Of a stretch of 64,000 nucleotides of DNA, positions 1 to 8,480 are shown in pieces (position 1 is the stretch's first letter; each line of letters starts with the position of its first letter). Both the position numbers and the translations under genes were made by a program. The notes under the pieces were generated by a model. It made no database searches. It saw only the letters and a list, made by a program, of their open reading frames with translations, and was not told the DNA's origin. This DNA is from Methylobacterium sp. UNC378MF (GTDB taxonomy: Bacteria; Pseudomonadota; Alphaproteobacteria; Rhizobiales; Beijerinckiaceae), in assembly GCF_900103195.1 (NCBI RefSeq), contig NZ_FMWU01000015.1:62001-126000 (forward strand). Reading direction: 5' to 3'.

Positions 1-167
1 ATCCGGCGAATGCCGGCATGGTCGAGGAGCGGGTCGACCGGACCCGGGATCGCCTGGATGTAGGTGACGGCGAGGCCGGCCTCGGCGAGCCCGCGCGCGG
101 ATTCCAGCGCCACCTTCTCGGCCCCGCCGGTGGCGGCCGCGAATTCGGCCAGGATCACGACATGCAT
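1..167 (-). CDS. Glycosyltransferase, N-terminal fragment (cut by window edge)
   Basis: The frame opens with ATG at 167 behind a GGGAGGG purine stretch and runs off the left edge after 55 codons. It starts MHVVILAEFAAATGG and continues with GAEKVALESARGLA and GPVDPLL. The whole 55-residue segment aligns without gaps to the N-terminus of the divergent glycosyltransferase at 255-1556, which has HVVLVADHAAINGG, KVAIESALGLA and GPVDPRL. By that homology it is the donor-side start of a GT4/GT-B glycosyltransferase, probably for surface polysaccharide. The similarity is seen directly. The enzymatic role is inferred, and the C-terminal nucleotide-sugar domain is outside the window. Confidence 0.75.
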   Translation of the reverse strand, partial: MHVVILAEFAAATGGAEKVALESARGLAEAGLAVTYIQAIPGPVDPLLDHAGIRR

Positions 168-254
168 GGTGACCCTCCCGGGGATCGATCGGTCTCGCAG
201 GCCAGGAGGATGAGGCAGACCGGTTTACGGGCGATCAACCGCGGCCGGATACAG

Positions 255-1556
255 ATGTCGGCCTCGGATCGCAGCGGCGGAAGTCCTGACGTGCACGTCG
301 TCCTCGTCGCAGACCACGCCGCGATCAACGGCGGCCAGGCCAAGGTCGCCATCGAATCCGCCCTGGGGCTCGCTGCCCGGGGGATCCGCGTCAGCCTGTT
401 CGCCGCGGTCGGCCCGGTGGACCCGCGGCTGGAGCCGGCCGGCATCCGGGTGGTCTGCCTGGAGCAGGACGACGTCACCACGGCGCGCAGCAAGCTCGCC
501 TTCGCGGCCCAGGCGATCTGGAACAAGCCGGCGCGCCGCGCCCTGGCGGCGGAGCTCGCCGCCTGCGATCCCCGGGACACGCTGGTCCACGTTCACGCCT
601 TCGCCAAGGCGCTGTCGCCGTCGATCGGCCCAGCGCTCCGGACCTCCGGGCTGCCCTGCCTCTACACGATGCACGAGTTCTTCCTCGTCTGCCCGACCGG
701 CGGCTTCTACGCCTATCCGGAGCAGCGGATCTGCCATCGGACCCCGATGTCAGCCGCCTGCATCGTGGCGAATTGCGACGCGCGCAGCTACCCACGCAAG
801 GTGGCCCGGATGATCCGCCATGCCGGCCTCGCCCACGTGGCCCGGCTGCCAGAGCTGTTCTCCCACATCATCACGATCAGCGACCTGCAGGAGAGCGTCG
901 TGCGGCCGCTGATGCCCCGCGGGACCGTGTTTCACCGCGTCGACAACCCGATCGCGGTGGCGCGGGCGCCGGTGCACGCGGGCCCGCCGGGCGACGTCCT
1001 ATTCGTCGGGCGGATCTCCACCGAGAAGGGCGCGCCGATCTTCGCCGAGGCGGCCCGGCGGGCGGGGGTGCGGGCGGCCTTCGTGGGCGACGGGCCCGAG
1101 CGGGCCGAGCTCGCCGCGCGCTACCCCGAGGCGGCGATGCTCGGCTGGCGCGACGCCGAGGCCGTGCAGGCGCTGATGCGGCAGGCCCGGGCGCTGGTCT
1201 TCCCGAGCGTCTGGTACGAGGGTCAGCCGCTCACCGTCTACGAGGCCCTGGCCTGCGGCACGCCGGTGATCGTCAGCGACGCCTGCGCGGGGCGCGAGGC
1301 CGTGACCGACGGCGAGACCGGGTTCTGGTTCCGCTCGGGCGACCCTGACGCGCTGGCCGCACATCTGCTGCGCCTGTCCGACGACAGCCTCGCCGCCCGG
1401 ATGGGCCGGGCTGCCCACGACCGCTACTGGGCCGCGCCCCTGACCTTGGATGCCCATCTCGACCGCCTCGAATCCGTCTACGAGACGGTCATGCGCGCGG
1501 CTGCCACCCGCGCGCGGACCCTCGGCCCGGTCGGGCGGCCGCTCGCGACCGCCTGA
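255..1556 (+). CDS. GT4-family glycosyltransferase
   Basis: A 433-residue GT-B fold enzyme expected to act at the cytoplasmic face in exopolysaccharide, capsule or LPS synthesis. The N-terminal Rossmann half has the GG loop (INGGQAKVA). The C-terminal half (from about residue 250) has FVGRISTEKGAP, VGDGPER and the conserved block EGQPLTVYEALACGTPVI (about residues 322-340), whose first Glu and EAL/CGTP elements are typical of GT4 nucleotide-sugar binding. ATG at 255 was chosen. GTG at 291 is an alternative, because it aligns with the first Met of the divergent paralogue ending at 167. The acceptor and donor sugars cannot be read from the sequence. Confidence 0.85.
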   Translation: MSASDRSGGSPDVHVVLVADHAAINGGQAKVAIESALGLAARGIRVSLFAAVGPVDPRLEPAGIRVVCLEQDDVTTARSKLAFAAQAIWNKPARRALAAELAACDPRDTLVHVHAFAKALSPSIGPALRTSGLPCLYTMHEFFLVCPTGGFYAYPEQRICHRTPMSAACIVANCDARSYPRKVARMIRHAGLAHVARLPELFSHIITISDLQESVVRPLMPRGTVFHRVDNPIAVARAPVHAGPPGDVLFVGRISTEKGAPIFAEAARRAGVRAAFVGDGPERAELAARYPEAAMLGWRDAEAVQALMRQARALVFPSVWYEGQPLTVYEALACGTPVIVSDACAGREAVTDGETGFWFRSGDPDALAAHLLRLSDDSLAARMGRAAHDRYWAAPLTLDAHLDRLESVYETVMRAAATRARTLGPVGRPLATA

Positions 1557-1645
1557 TATCCCGGTTGAGCGTCAGCGCCCCGCCCTGGAAAGGCGCGACC
1601 CGCCCCTTCGGACCCGCCAGATCGACGCGCCGTCCGCGAAGTATC

Positions 1646-1670
1646 GGAAACACCCGCCCTCCGTCGCGTT
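1646..1670 (+). promoter_or_regulatory. Possible general-stress (EcfG-type) promoter
   Basis: GGAAA at 1646-1650 and CGTT at 1667-1670 are separated by 16 bases, about 50 bases upstream of the 58-aa gene at 1720. This resembles the alphaproteobacterial sigma-EcfG promoter (GGAAC, 16-17 bases, CGTT) with one mismatch in the -35 box. It rests on a short match only. Confidence 0.3.
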
Positions 1671-1719
1671 GATGCCCACCAGCACCCTTGCGTGCCTCCG
1701 TCACGGATGAGCGAGCGAC

Positions 1720-1896
1720 ATGGCCGAGAACCACAAGCCGAACGAGAACAAGCCGGGCTTCCAGCAGGGCAGCGCCAAGCCGGGCGACGCCAAGAACCCC
1801 GACAACAAGCAGGAGAAGCTGAACGAGCGCCTGGACGACGCCCTGGAGGAGACCTTCCCGTCGAGCGACCCGGTCTCGGTGAAGATCACCAAGTAG
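1720..1896 (+). CDS. Small hydrophilic protein with C-terminal ETFPSSDPVS motif
   Basis: A 58-residue frame starting MAENHKPNENKPG and ending with stop at 1894-1896. It is rich in Asn, Lys, Gly and Pro, lacks hydrophobic segments and Cys, and ends in LDDALEETFPSSDPVSVKITK. I recall a similar tail (DALxETFPASDP) in short uncharacterised proteobacterial proteins, which supports a real gene, but no function is known to me. The N-terminal half looks intrinsically disordered. It stands alone between a glycosyltransferase and a convergent GGDEF-EAL gene. A possible EcfG-type promoter lies upstream, so a general-stress role is a guess. Confidence 0.7.
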   Translation: MAENHKPNENKPGFQQGSAKPGDAKNPDNKQEKLNERLDDALEETFPSSDPVSVKITK

Positions 1897-1917
1897 GCCC
1901 CCGCGCGCCGGGCGGGA

Positions 1918-4410
1918 TCAGGCCGCCCGGTCGCCCGGGATCGCCTCCCGTTCGCCGTCGATCAGGCGGCGGGCCTCGGGCCCAGGGACCGCGCGGCTGA
2001 ACAGGAACCCCTGCACCTCGTCGTAGCCCTCGGCGCGGAGCATTGCGAGCTGCTCGGCGGTCTCGACACCCTCGGCGGTGGTGGCGATGCCGAGGCTGGT
2101 GCCCAGGCTCGCCACCGCCCGTACGATCGCCGTGCAGTGGGTGTTCTCGCCGACTTGGCTCACGAAGGAGCGGTCGAGCTTGATCTTGTCGAACGGGAAG
2201 CTGCGCAGGTAGCTCAGGCTCGAATAGCCGGTCCCGAAATCGTCCATCGCGATCCGGATCCCCATGGCCCGCAACTCGTGCAGGGTCGCGAGATTGGCGG
2301 TGCTGTCGGCGAGCAGGACCGATTCGGTGATCTCCAGCTCGAGACGCCGCGGGTCGAGCCCCGTGACGGCGAGCGCGCCGCGCACGGTCTCGACCAGGTT
2401 GCGGTTGCGGAACTGGATCGGCGACAGGTTCACGGCGAGCCGGATCGTCTCCGGCCACGCCGCCGCCTCGGCGAAGGCGGTCTGCATCACCCAGGCGCCG
2501 ATCGGCACGATCAGGCCGGTCTCCTCGGCGAGCGGCACGAACTCGGCCGGCGAGACCGGGCCGTGCTCCGGGTGGTGCCAGCGCAACAGCGCCTCGAAGG
2601 CCAGGATCCGGTCGGCGCGGGCATCCATGAGCGGCTGGTAGACCAGCGAGAACTGGCCGCGGGCGAAGGCCTCGCGCAGCTCGTTCTCGCGCCGCCGCCG
2701 CGCCTGCACCCAGGCATCCATCTCCGGCTCGAAGCACCGGAAGGTGCCGCCGCCCTCGGCCTTCGCCCGGTACAGGGCGAGGTCGGCGTTCTTCATCAGC
2801 GTCTCAGGATCGGTGCCGTCCCGGGGCAGGCAGGCGACGCCGATGCTGGTGCCGATGTGGCAATCCTGGCCCTCCAGGCGGAAGGGCCGGCCGAGCTCTG
2901 CGATCACCCGGGCGATCAGCCCGTCGGCCAGCGCCGGGAGATCCAGCCCGCGCACCAGGATGGCGAACTCGTCGCCGCCGAGCCGGGCCACGAGGTCGTC
3001 CTTGCGCAGGCAGCCGGCGATCCGCTCGGCCGCCTCGCGCAGCAGCGTGTCGCCGACCGGATGGCCCAGCGTGTCGTTGACGATCTTGAACTTGTCGAGG
3101 TCGAGGCAGAGCAGCACCGCCTCCTCGCCGTCCCGGGCGTGGCGGGCGATCGCCTCGCCGAGGCGGTCCCGGAACAGCACGCGGTTCGGCAGCCCGGTAA
3201 GGGCGTCGTGGTGGGCCATGTGGGCGATGCGGGCCTCGGCCCGGCGCCGCTCGGTCATGTCGATGGCGGCTTCGAGCACGGCCTGCCGCCCCTCGAACGG
3301 CATCGCCCGCTGGAACAGGGAGACCTCGATCGCCGACCCGTCGGCGCGGCGGTGGAGCGAGCCGGCGGCGGAGGGCAGGCCGAGCCCCGTCGCCTCCTCG
3401 GCCGCGATGGCGAGGTCGGCCGGCGCCCGGCTCAGGAACTGCTCGCGGCTGTAGCCGTAATGCGCGACGGCCGCGTCGTTCACCGCCAGGAAGCGGTCGC
3501 GCGCGTCGGCCACGACCCACATCGGCACCGGGTTGTTCTCGAACAGGAGCCGGAACGAGGCTTCCCGGGCCTTGATATCGCCGACATCCGTCATGGTGAC
3601 CGAGAGGAGATCGCCGACGCAGCCCGCCTCGACCTTGAGGTAGAGCGTGCCGCCGTCGGACCGGGGGCGGCTCAGCTCGAAGGCGGAGCGCCCACCCCGC
3701 TCGACCATGGCGGCGAGCGTCGCGATCGTCCGCTCGGTGATCGCCCCGGGGAAGAACTGGCCCACGCGCTGCCATTGCAGGGCGGCGGCGGGGCGCTCGA
3801 GGAGCCGCTCGGCGCCGCGGTTGAGGGCGACGATCTTGAAATCGACCGGGCGGCCCGCGGCGTCCCGGATCGTGCTGAGGGCCAGGATGCCCTGGTCGGT
3901 GGCCGTGAACATCGCCTGGACCAGCTCGGTCCGGACGCTCGCCCCGTCGAACCCGATCAGCACGAACGGCTCGCCCCACCGGTTGCCCAGGGGCAGGCCG
4001 ACGAGGCGGGTCGAGGTCACGACCCCGGCTGCGAGGCGATCGCACCGGCTGTAGGCAGGTAGGCCCGACGCGAGGGCGGACGTGACCATCTCGTCGACGG
4101 GCTCGCGCAGCTCGATCGGGAGCGCGTCGACCGGGAGGGTCTCGACCGGCGGGCCTGCCGAGCCCTCCACGCCGTCCGCGAGCCAGGCACCGAAGGCCTG
4201 GCCCGCCCAGAGAATCCGGGCGGCCCGCCCGTCGCGGGTGGTCACCAGGGCGGCCCGGTCGGCGAGGCGGCCGAGGCTCCCGAGCACGACGGCCTCGTAG
4301 GACGGGATCGGCGCCCCCGGCGTCCGGCAATCCTGCCAGTGCCGGAGGAGGTTCTTGCCCGTCTGTCCGTCGTCGTGCTGCGCGCTCACCGAGCCGCCCC
4401 AGTTGTTCAC
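1918..4410 (-). CDS. PAS-GGDEF-EAL cyclic-di-GMP turnover protein
   Basis: An 830-residue soluble signalling protein. Two PAS-like regions (about 165-285 and 285-395) precede a GGDEF domain (GGDEF at residues 478-482) and an EAL domain (EAL at 606-608). The cyclase signature is intact, and an inhibitory I-site RKDD sits five residues before GGDEF. The phosphodiesterase core also looks intact: EALLRW, AVNLSPIQF, LEITES, DDFGTGYSSL and DKIKLDRSF. Either activity is therefore possible, with PAS sensing likely to set the balance. No transmembrane segment is seen. The gene is monocistronic and its neighbours give no clue to its target. Confidence 0.9.
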   Translation of the reverse strand: MNNWGGSVSAQHDDGQTGKNLLRHWQDCRTPGAPIPSYEAVVLGSLGRLADRAALVTTRDGRAARILWAGQAFGAWLADGVEGSAGPPVETLPVDALPIELREPVDEMVTSALASGLPAYSRCDRLAAGVVTSTRLVGLPLGNRWGEPFVLIGFDGASVRTELVQAMFTATDQGILALSTIRDAAGRPVDFKIVALNRGAERLLERPAAALQWQRVGQFFPGAITERTIATLAAMVERGGRSAFELSRPRSDGGTLYLKVEAGCVGDLLSVTMTDVGDIKAREASFRLLFENNPVPMWVVADARDRFLAVNDAAVAHYGYSREQFLSRAPADLAIAAEEATGLGLPSAAGSLHRRADGSAIEVSLFQRAMPFEGRQAVLEAAIDMTERRRAEARIAHMAHHDALTGLPNRVLFRDRLGEAIARHARDGEEAVLLCLDLDKFKIVNDTLGHPVGDTLLREAAERIAGCLRKDDLVARLGGDEFAILVRGLDLPALADGLIARVIAELGRPFRLEGQDCHIGTSIGVACLPRDGTDPETLMKNADLALYRAKAEGGGTFRCFEPEMDAWVQARRRRENELREAFARGQFSLVYQPLMDARADRILAFEALLRWHHPEHGPVSPAEFVPLAEETGLIVPIGAWVMQTAFAEAAAWPETIRLAVNLSPIQFRNRNLVETVRGALAVTGLDPRRLELEITESVLLADSTANLATLHELRAMGIRIAMDDFGTGYSSLSYLRSFPFDKIKLDRSFVSQVGENTHCTAIVRAVASLGTSLGIATTAEGVETAEQLAMLRAEGYDEVQGFLFSRAVPGPEARRLIDGEREAIPGDRAA

Positions 4411-4485
4411 CGGGCGTCAGGAAGCAGGGACTTCGTTTAAGCCGGGTTCATATGCCGACTTATAATCCCATGTTACGTACTATTC

Positions 4486-4501
4486 CCCAGCTTTAGCTGG
4501 G
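4486..4501 (-). terminator. Hairpin after the acyl-CoA dehydrogenase gene
   Basis: A perfect 6-bp stem CCCAGC/GCTGGG with loop TTTA lies three bases beyond the stop codon at 4505-4507. No T-tract follows on the minus strand, so it may be an RNA 3'-end stabiliser or a weak terminator. Confidence 0.4.
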
Positions 4502-4504
4502 ATT

Positions 4505-6187
4505 TCAGGCGGATTCGAGCAGCCGGCGGGCGATCACCTGGGCCTGGATCTCCGCGGCGCCCTCGAAGATCGAGAGGATGCGCGCGTCGCACAGGATCCG
4601 GCTCACCGGGTACTCGAGCGCGAAGCCGTTGCCGCCGTGGATCTGGAGGGCGTTGTCGGCCGCCGCCCAGGCGACGCGGGCGCCGAGCAGCTTCGCCATC
4701 CCGGCCTCCAGGTCGCAGCGCTTGCCGGCATCCTTCTCGCGGGCCGAGAAGTAGGTGAGCTGGCGGGCGATGTTGATCTCCACCGCCATCATGGCGAGCT
4801 TGTCGGCCACCCTCGGGAAGCTGACGAGCGGCTTGCCGAACTGAACCCGCTCCTCGGCGTAGCGCAGGCCGACATCGAGGGCCGACTGGGCGACGCCGAT
4901 GGCCCGCGCCGCGGTCTGGATGCGGGCCGATTCGAAGGTCTGCATCAGCTGGGCGAAGCCCTTGCCCTCGACCTCGCCCAGCAGGTTGCCGCCCGGCACC
5001 TCGAAGCCCTCGAAGGCGAGCTCGTACTCCTTCATGCCGCGGTAGCCGAGCACCTCGATCTCGCCGCCCGACAGGCCCTGGACCGGGAAGGGCTCGGCAT
5101 CGGTGCCGCGGGGCTTCTCGGCGATCAGCATCGAGAGGCCCTTGTGGCCCTTCTCTTCGGGCTTGGTGCGCACCAGCACCGTCATGATGTCGGCGCGGAC
5201 CGGATGAGTGATCCAGGTCTTGTTGCCGGTGATCTTCCAGACGTCGCCCTCCTTCACCGCGCGGGTGCGCAGGCTGGCGAGGTCGGAGCCGGTGTTCGGC
5301 TCGGTGAAGACGGCGGTCGGCAGGATGTCGCCCGAGGCGATCTTCGGCAGGAAGCGCTGCTTCTGCTCCTCGGTGCCGCCGCACAGGATCAGCTCCGCGG
5401 CGATCTCCGAGCGTGTGCCCAGCGAGCCGACGCCGATATAGGCCCGGGACAGCTCTTCCGAGACCACGCACATGGCGGTCTTCGGCAGGCCCATGCCGCC
5501 GTATTCCTCGGGGATCGTCAGGCCGAAGACGCCGAGCTCGGCCATCTTCTGCACGATCTCCATCGGGATGTAGGCGTTCTTCAGGTGCCACTCGTGCGCC
5601 TGATCGACCACCTCGGCCTTGCCGAAGCGGCGCATCTCGGAGCGGATCGCCTCCATGTCCTCGTCGAGGCCCGAGGCGCCGACCGTGGCCGAGCCGCTGC
5701 CGTCGCGCATCTGCGCCACCAGGGCGGCGCGGTTCTCCGGCGTGTTGCCCTCGGCGATCAGGGTCTCGACCGCCTCGGTGCGGTACTGCGCCACCTCCTT
5801 GGCGGAGAGGCCGAGCGACCCGGTGAGGCGGACCATCTCGCCCTGGCTCATCGGGATGCCGGAGAAGAGCTGGTCGAGATACTCGCCGGCGCCGATCCGG
5901 ACGAGGAGCGCCTCGGTCTCGCCGAACCGGCCCTCGGCCTGGAGGCGCTCGGCGTAGCCGCCGAGTTCGTTCACCGCCTCCGCGTAGGTCGCGAGCCAGG
6001 CGAGCCCGTGGGCAGCGTGCTGCTGGCTCTCGAGCTTGGCCGCGTCGACCCGCCCGTCCGTCCCGAGGACCCGCGTGCGGACCCGCCGGGTGGCCTCCGC
6101 GACGAGGGCCTTGGCGCTCTCGCCGGCGGCCCTCGCGAGGGCGACGACATCCTGCGGCTCGGTCTGGATGGCGGGGGATGCGGACAT
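4505..6187 (-). CDS. mcd: Probable (2S)-methylsuccinyl-CoA dehydrogenase
   Basis: A 560-residue FAD acyl-CoA dehydrogenase. The catalytic fold occupies roughly residues 170-560, with FTEPNTGSDLASLRT (FAD/substrate loop), KTWITH, and the C-terminal IFEGAAEIQAQVIARRLLE. About 160 extra N-terminal residues (SQQHAAHGLAWLATYAEAV region) precede it. Such an extension and a length near 560, rather than about 380, are typical of methylsuccinyl-CoA dehydrogenase, the flavoenzyme that converts methylsuccinyl-CoA to mesaconyl-CoA in the ethylmalonyl-CoA pathway of Methylobacterium (ibd2 in M. extorquens). The start MSASPAIQTE at 6187 was chosen because upstream in-frame codons look non-coding. A different long acyl-CoA dehydrogenase is the alternative. 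Confidence 0.8.
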   Translation of the reverse strand: MSASPAIQTEPQDVVALARAAGESAKALVAEATRRVRTRVLGTDGRVDAAKLESQQHAAHGLAWLATYAEAVNELGGYAERLQAEGRFGETEALLVRIGAGEYLDQLFSGIPMSQGEMVRLTGSLGLSAKEVAQYRTEAVETLIAEGNTPENRAALVAQMRDGSGSATVGASGLDEDMEAIRSEMRRFGKAEVVDQAHEWHLKNAYIPMEIVQKMAELGVFGLTIPEEYGGMGLPKTAMCVVSEELSRAYIGVGSLGTRSEIAAELILCGGTEEQKQRFLPKIASGDILPTAVFTEPNTGSDLASLRTRAVKEGDVWKITGNKTWITHPVRADIMTVLVRTKPEEKGHKGLSMLIAEKPRGTDAEPFPVQGLSGGEIEVLGYRGMKEYELAFEGFEVPGGNLLGEVEGKGFAQLMQTFESARIQTAARAIGVAQSALDVGLRYAEERVQFGKPLVSFPRVADKLAMMAVEINIARQLTYFSAREKDAGKRCDLEAGMAKLLGARVAWAAADNALQIHGGNGFALEYPVSRILCDARILSIFEGAAEIQAQVIARRLLESA

Positions 6188-6271
6188 GATTTTTGCTCGC
6201 GTGGCGTCTTCTTGGATCGGATCTTTTAACCTGCCGCGCTCCGGAGCCGAAGCAGATTTCGTTTGGCTCGT

Positions 6272-6283
6272 CTTGAACTCAAG
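6272..6283. promoter_or_regulatory. Inverted repeat upstream of mcd
   Basis: CTTGA-AC-TCAAG lies about 85-96 bases upstream of the mcd start, with TTGAA repeated just beyond it. It has the size of a dimeric regulator operator, but no regulator can be named. Confidence 0.3.
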
Positions 6284-6418
6284 TTGAATGCCGGGCTCGT
6301 GAGCCAGTGCGTAGCGGATCGAAGTCAAGGCCGGACCGGTGCGGCGATGCGCATCGATCCGGACATTGATGATCAGTCCGACGGGCTGTTGGAAGCTGTT
6401 CGCCAGACCGTGTCCAGC

Positions 6419-6625
6419 TCAGCGCCTCTGCTCGCAGCGCGTCTTCACGTAGGCTCCATCCTCCCCCTTGAAGCCGGTGCTGGCCGCCAGCACCGGTCCC
6501 TGGACGAGACATTCCTGGAGCGTGTGGGCCGGGCCGGTGACCACGTCGAGGGCGGTCTCGCGGGAGCAGTCCGGGGCTTGGACGGAGGCGGCGCAGATGA
6601 GGGCGACGACGACGATCTGGTTCAT
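6419..6625 (-). CDS. Small exported Cys-containing protein
   Basis: A 68-residue protein whose ATG at 6625 is preceded by GGGAGG. It opens with a short hydrophobic signal (MNQIVVVALICAASVQA), so it is probably exported to the periplasm. The mature part has DCSRETALDVVTG, a second Cys in QECLVQGP and a third in VKTRCEQRR. The spacing suggests disulfides. I recall similar short proteins in Methylobacterium genomes but no function. It lies alone between mcd and the Rieske/FAD reductase. Confidence 0.65.
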   Translation of the reverse strand: MNQIVVVALICAASVQAPDCSRETALDVVTGPAHTLQECLVQGPVLAASTGFKGEDGAYVKTRCEQRR

Positions 6626-6717
6626 GGGGCCTCCCGTACAGGCCCGGCTCTCAAGACGGCGGGCGGCGTCTACCGAAAGATGAACCATCGGAACTGGTTC
6701 CATCGACCTGAGCGGTC

Positions 6718-6747
6718 CATCTTCGCGCGCGCAGCAAAGCAATCCCA
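6718..6747. repeat. Dispersed repeat, degenerate copy (family 3)
   Basis: A degenerate match to the CGTCATTGCGAGCG...AGCGAAGCAATCC type of intergenic repeat. It contains GCGCGCAGCAAAGCAATCCC and resembles the arms at 31103-31193. It sits between the small exported protein and the reductase gene. Confidence 0.45.
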
Positions 6748-6816
6748 TGCAGCGCCGCGCTCGATGCGGTTCTACGATCCTGTGTCGCTTCCCGGCATGC
6801 GCGATGACGGAGCGCG

Positions 6817-8367
6817 TCACACCAGAGCGGGAAGATCTGCGCCGGACTCGATCGCCTCCGGGCTGGGTACGCGCCCCTCGCCCAGCAGGTGCAGGAATGC
6901 CGTGAAGGCCGGGTTGCGGCCGATGCTGCAGGCGGCCACCGCGCGGTTCTCGCGGATATAATAGGCGATGAAGTCCAGCGCTGCCGGATCACCCTGCAGG
7001 ATGATCCGCTCGAAATCCGGCGCGTAGCCGCCGTAATCCAGGCGCTTGTCGCCCTGGTTGCTCCAGAAGAATGGCGTGCCCGCGAAGGCGTCGGTAGCAC
7101 CCAGGATCGCCCGGGCGACGTGGGTGCCGTGCTGCTGCGCCAGCCGCCAATGCTCGATCCGAGCGGTGACGCCGCTGATGCGCTCCGGGAAGGCCGCGAT
7201 ATCGCCCGCGACCCAGACCTTGTCGGCGAGCTTCAGGTCGGCGCCCACCGGCAGGCCGCCGGTCTCGTCCGGCTCCGCCCCGGCGACGATCCCGGTCTCC
7301 GGCGCGGCGCCGGCGCCGATCAGCACGAGGTCGGCCGGCAGCCGCGCGCCGTCCGCGGTCTCGACCGCCTCGACGGATCCGGTTCCGGCGATCCGCGCGA
7401 CCTCGCCCGTCACGAAGGTCACGCCGTTGCCGGCGTGGTAGCGCTTCAGCGCCGCGCCCACGGCCTCGCCAAAGCGCTTGGCGAAGGGGGTTTCCTCCCG
7501 GGCCAGCACCGTCACCGACAGGCCGCGCTTGGTCAGGAAGGCCGCGGCCTCCAGGCCGATGAAGCCGGCGCCGATCACCACCACGCGCGTCGCCCGCTCC
7601 GCCGCGGCGCTGAGCCGCACCGCGTCGTCGAGGCTGCGCAGGGTCATCACGCCTTCGAGGTCCCTGCCGTCGAAATCCGGCACCACCGCGCGGCTACCGG
7701 TGGCAATCAGCAGCGCGTCGCCGGACAGGAGCCGTCCGTCCGCCAGGGTGACGCTGCAGGCGGCCGGATCGATCCGGATCGCCTCCGCTTCGATCCGCTC
7801 GACCCGATGGGCGGCGGCGAAATCCGGCTCCAGCAGGGTCTTCTCCGCCGGGGTAGGCTTGGCCAGGAACTGCTTGGACAGCTTGGTCCGGTCGTAGGGC
7901 GGATGGTCCTCCCGGCCGACCATCGTGATCGTCCCCGAAAACCCGTCGCGCCGGAGGGTGGTAACGCAGGCCACGGCCGCCGCGCCGGTGCCAACGACCA
8001 GGACCGTCGCGATGGGCGTCCGCGCCTGCCGCGCCGGGGCAGGTTCGGGAGTCAGCGTCGCCACCGCCTCGCCGCCCTCGATCCGGACGGGATAGCGGGT
8101 GAGTCCCTCCAGCGCCGGCGGCTCCTCCAGGCTGCCGTCGGCGACCGCGAAGGCCGCCTTGTGCCAGGGGCAGTAGAGCCGGCCGCCGCAGATCTCGCCC
8201 TTGGCGAGCGGCGCCCCGAGATGCGGGCACTTCGCCTGAAAGGCACGCACGCCGTCGGCGTCGCGCACGAACAGCACCGCGTTGTCGCCAGCCTTGCCCT
8301 CGGCCTTGCCGCCCAGGGGGATCGCGTCGAGGGCGAGGCGGATCTCGCGGGGCTTGTCCTGGTTCAT
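6817..8367 (-). CDS. Rieske-domain FAD-dependent NAD(P)H reductase (AIFM3/ferredoxin-reductase type)
   Basis: A 516-residue fusion. An N-terminal Rieske [2Fe-2S] domain (about 1-110) has both ligand pairs, CPHLG at 47-51 and CPWHK at 66-70. A class-I pyridine-nucleotide disulfide-oxidoreductase follows, with an FAD dinucleotide fold at VLVVGTGAAA (about 120), an NAD fold at VVVIGAGFIGLEAA (about 265) and KVWVAGDIAAFP for FAD. The C-terminal reductase cap contains GDKRLDYGGY. The order matches AIFM3-like and putidaredoxin-reductase-like proteins, which pass electrons from NAD(P)H to iron-sulfur partners. The partner is not encoded nearby. The start MNQDKPREIR at 8367 gives a complete Rieske domain. 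Confidence 0.88.
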   Translation of the reverse strand: MNQDKPREIRLALDAIPLGGKAEGKAGDNAVLFVRDADGVRAFQAKCPHLGAPLAKGEICGGRLYCPWHKAAFAVADGSLEEPPALEGLTRYPVRIEGGEAVATLTPEPAPARQARTPIATVLVVGTGAAAVACVTTLRRDGFSGTITMVGREDHPPYDRTKLSKQFLAKPTPAEKTLLEPDFAAAHRVERIEAEAIRIDPAACSVTLADGRLLSGDALLIATGSRAVVPDFDGRDLEGVMTLRSLDDAVRLSAAAERATRVVVIGAGFIGLEAAAFLTKRGLSVTVLAREETPFAKRFGEAVGAALKRYHAGNGVTFVTGEVARIAGTGSVEAVETADGARLPADLVLIGAGAAPETGIVAGAEPDETGGLPVGADLKLADKVWVAGDIAAFPERISGVTARIEHWRLAQQHGTHVARAILGATDAFAGTPFFWSNQGDKRLDYGGYAPDFERIILQGDPAALDFIAYYIRENRAVAACSIGRNPAFTAFLHLLGEGRVPSPEAIESGADLPALV

Positions 8368-8480
8368 CCTCGCCTCGCGCGGTGCCGGCCCGGGCCGAGC
8401 CGGCCCGCGCGCACCAAACCGCGAGGGCGCGAAGGGTTTCCGCGCCTTCCGTCGCAGGGGCGGCGGCCTCAGCGGCGGCC

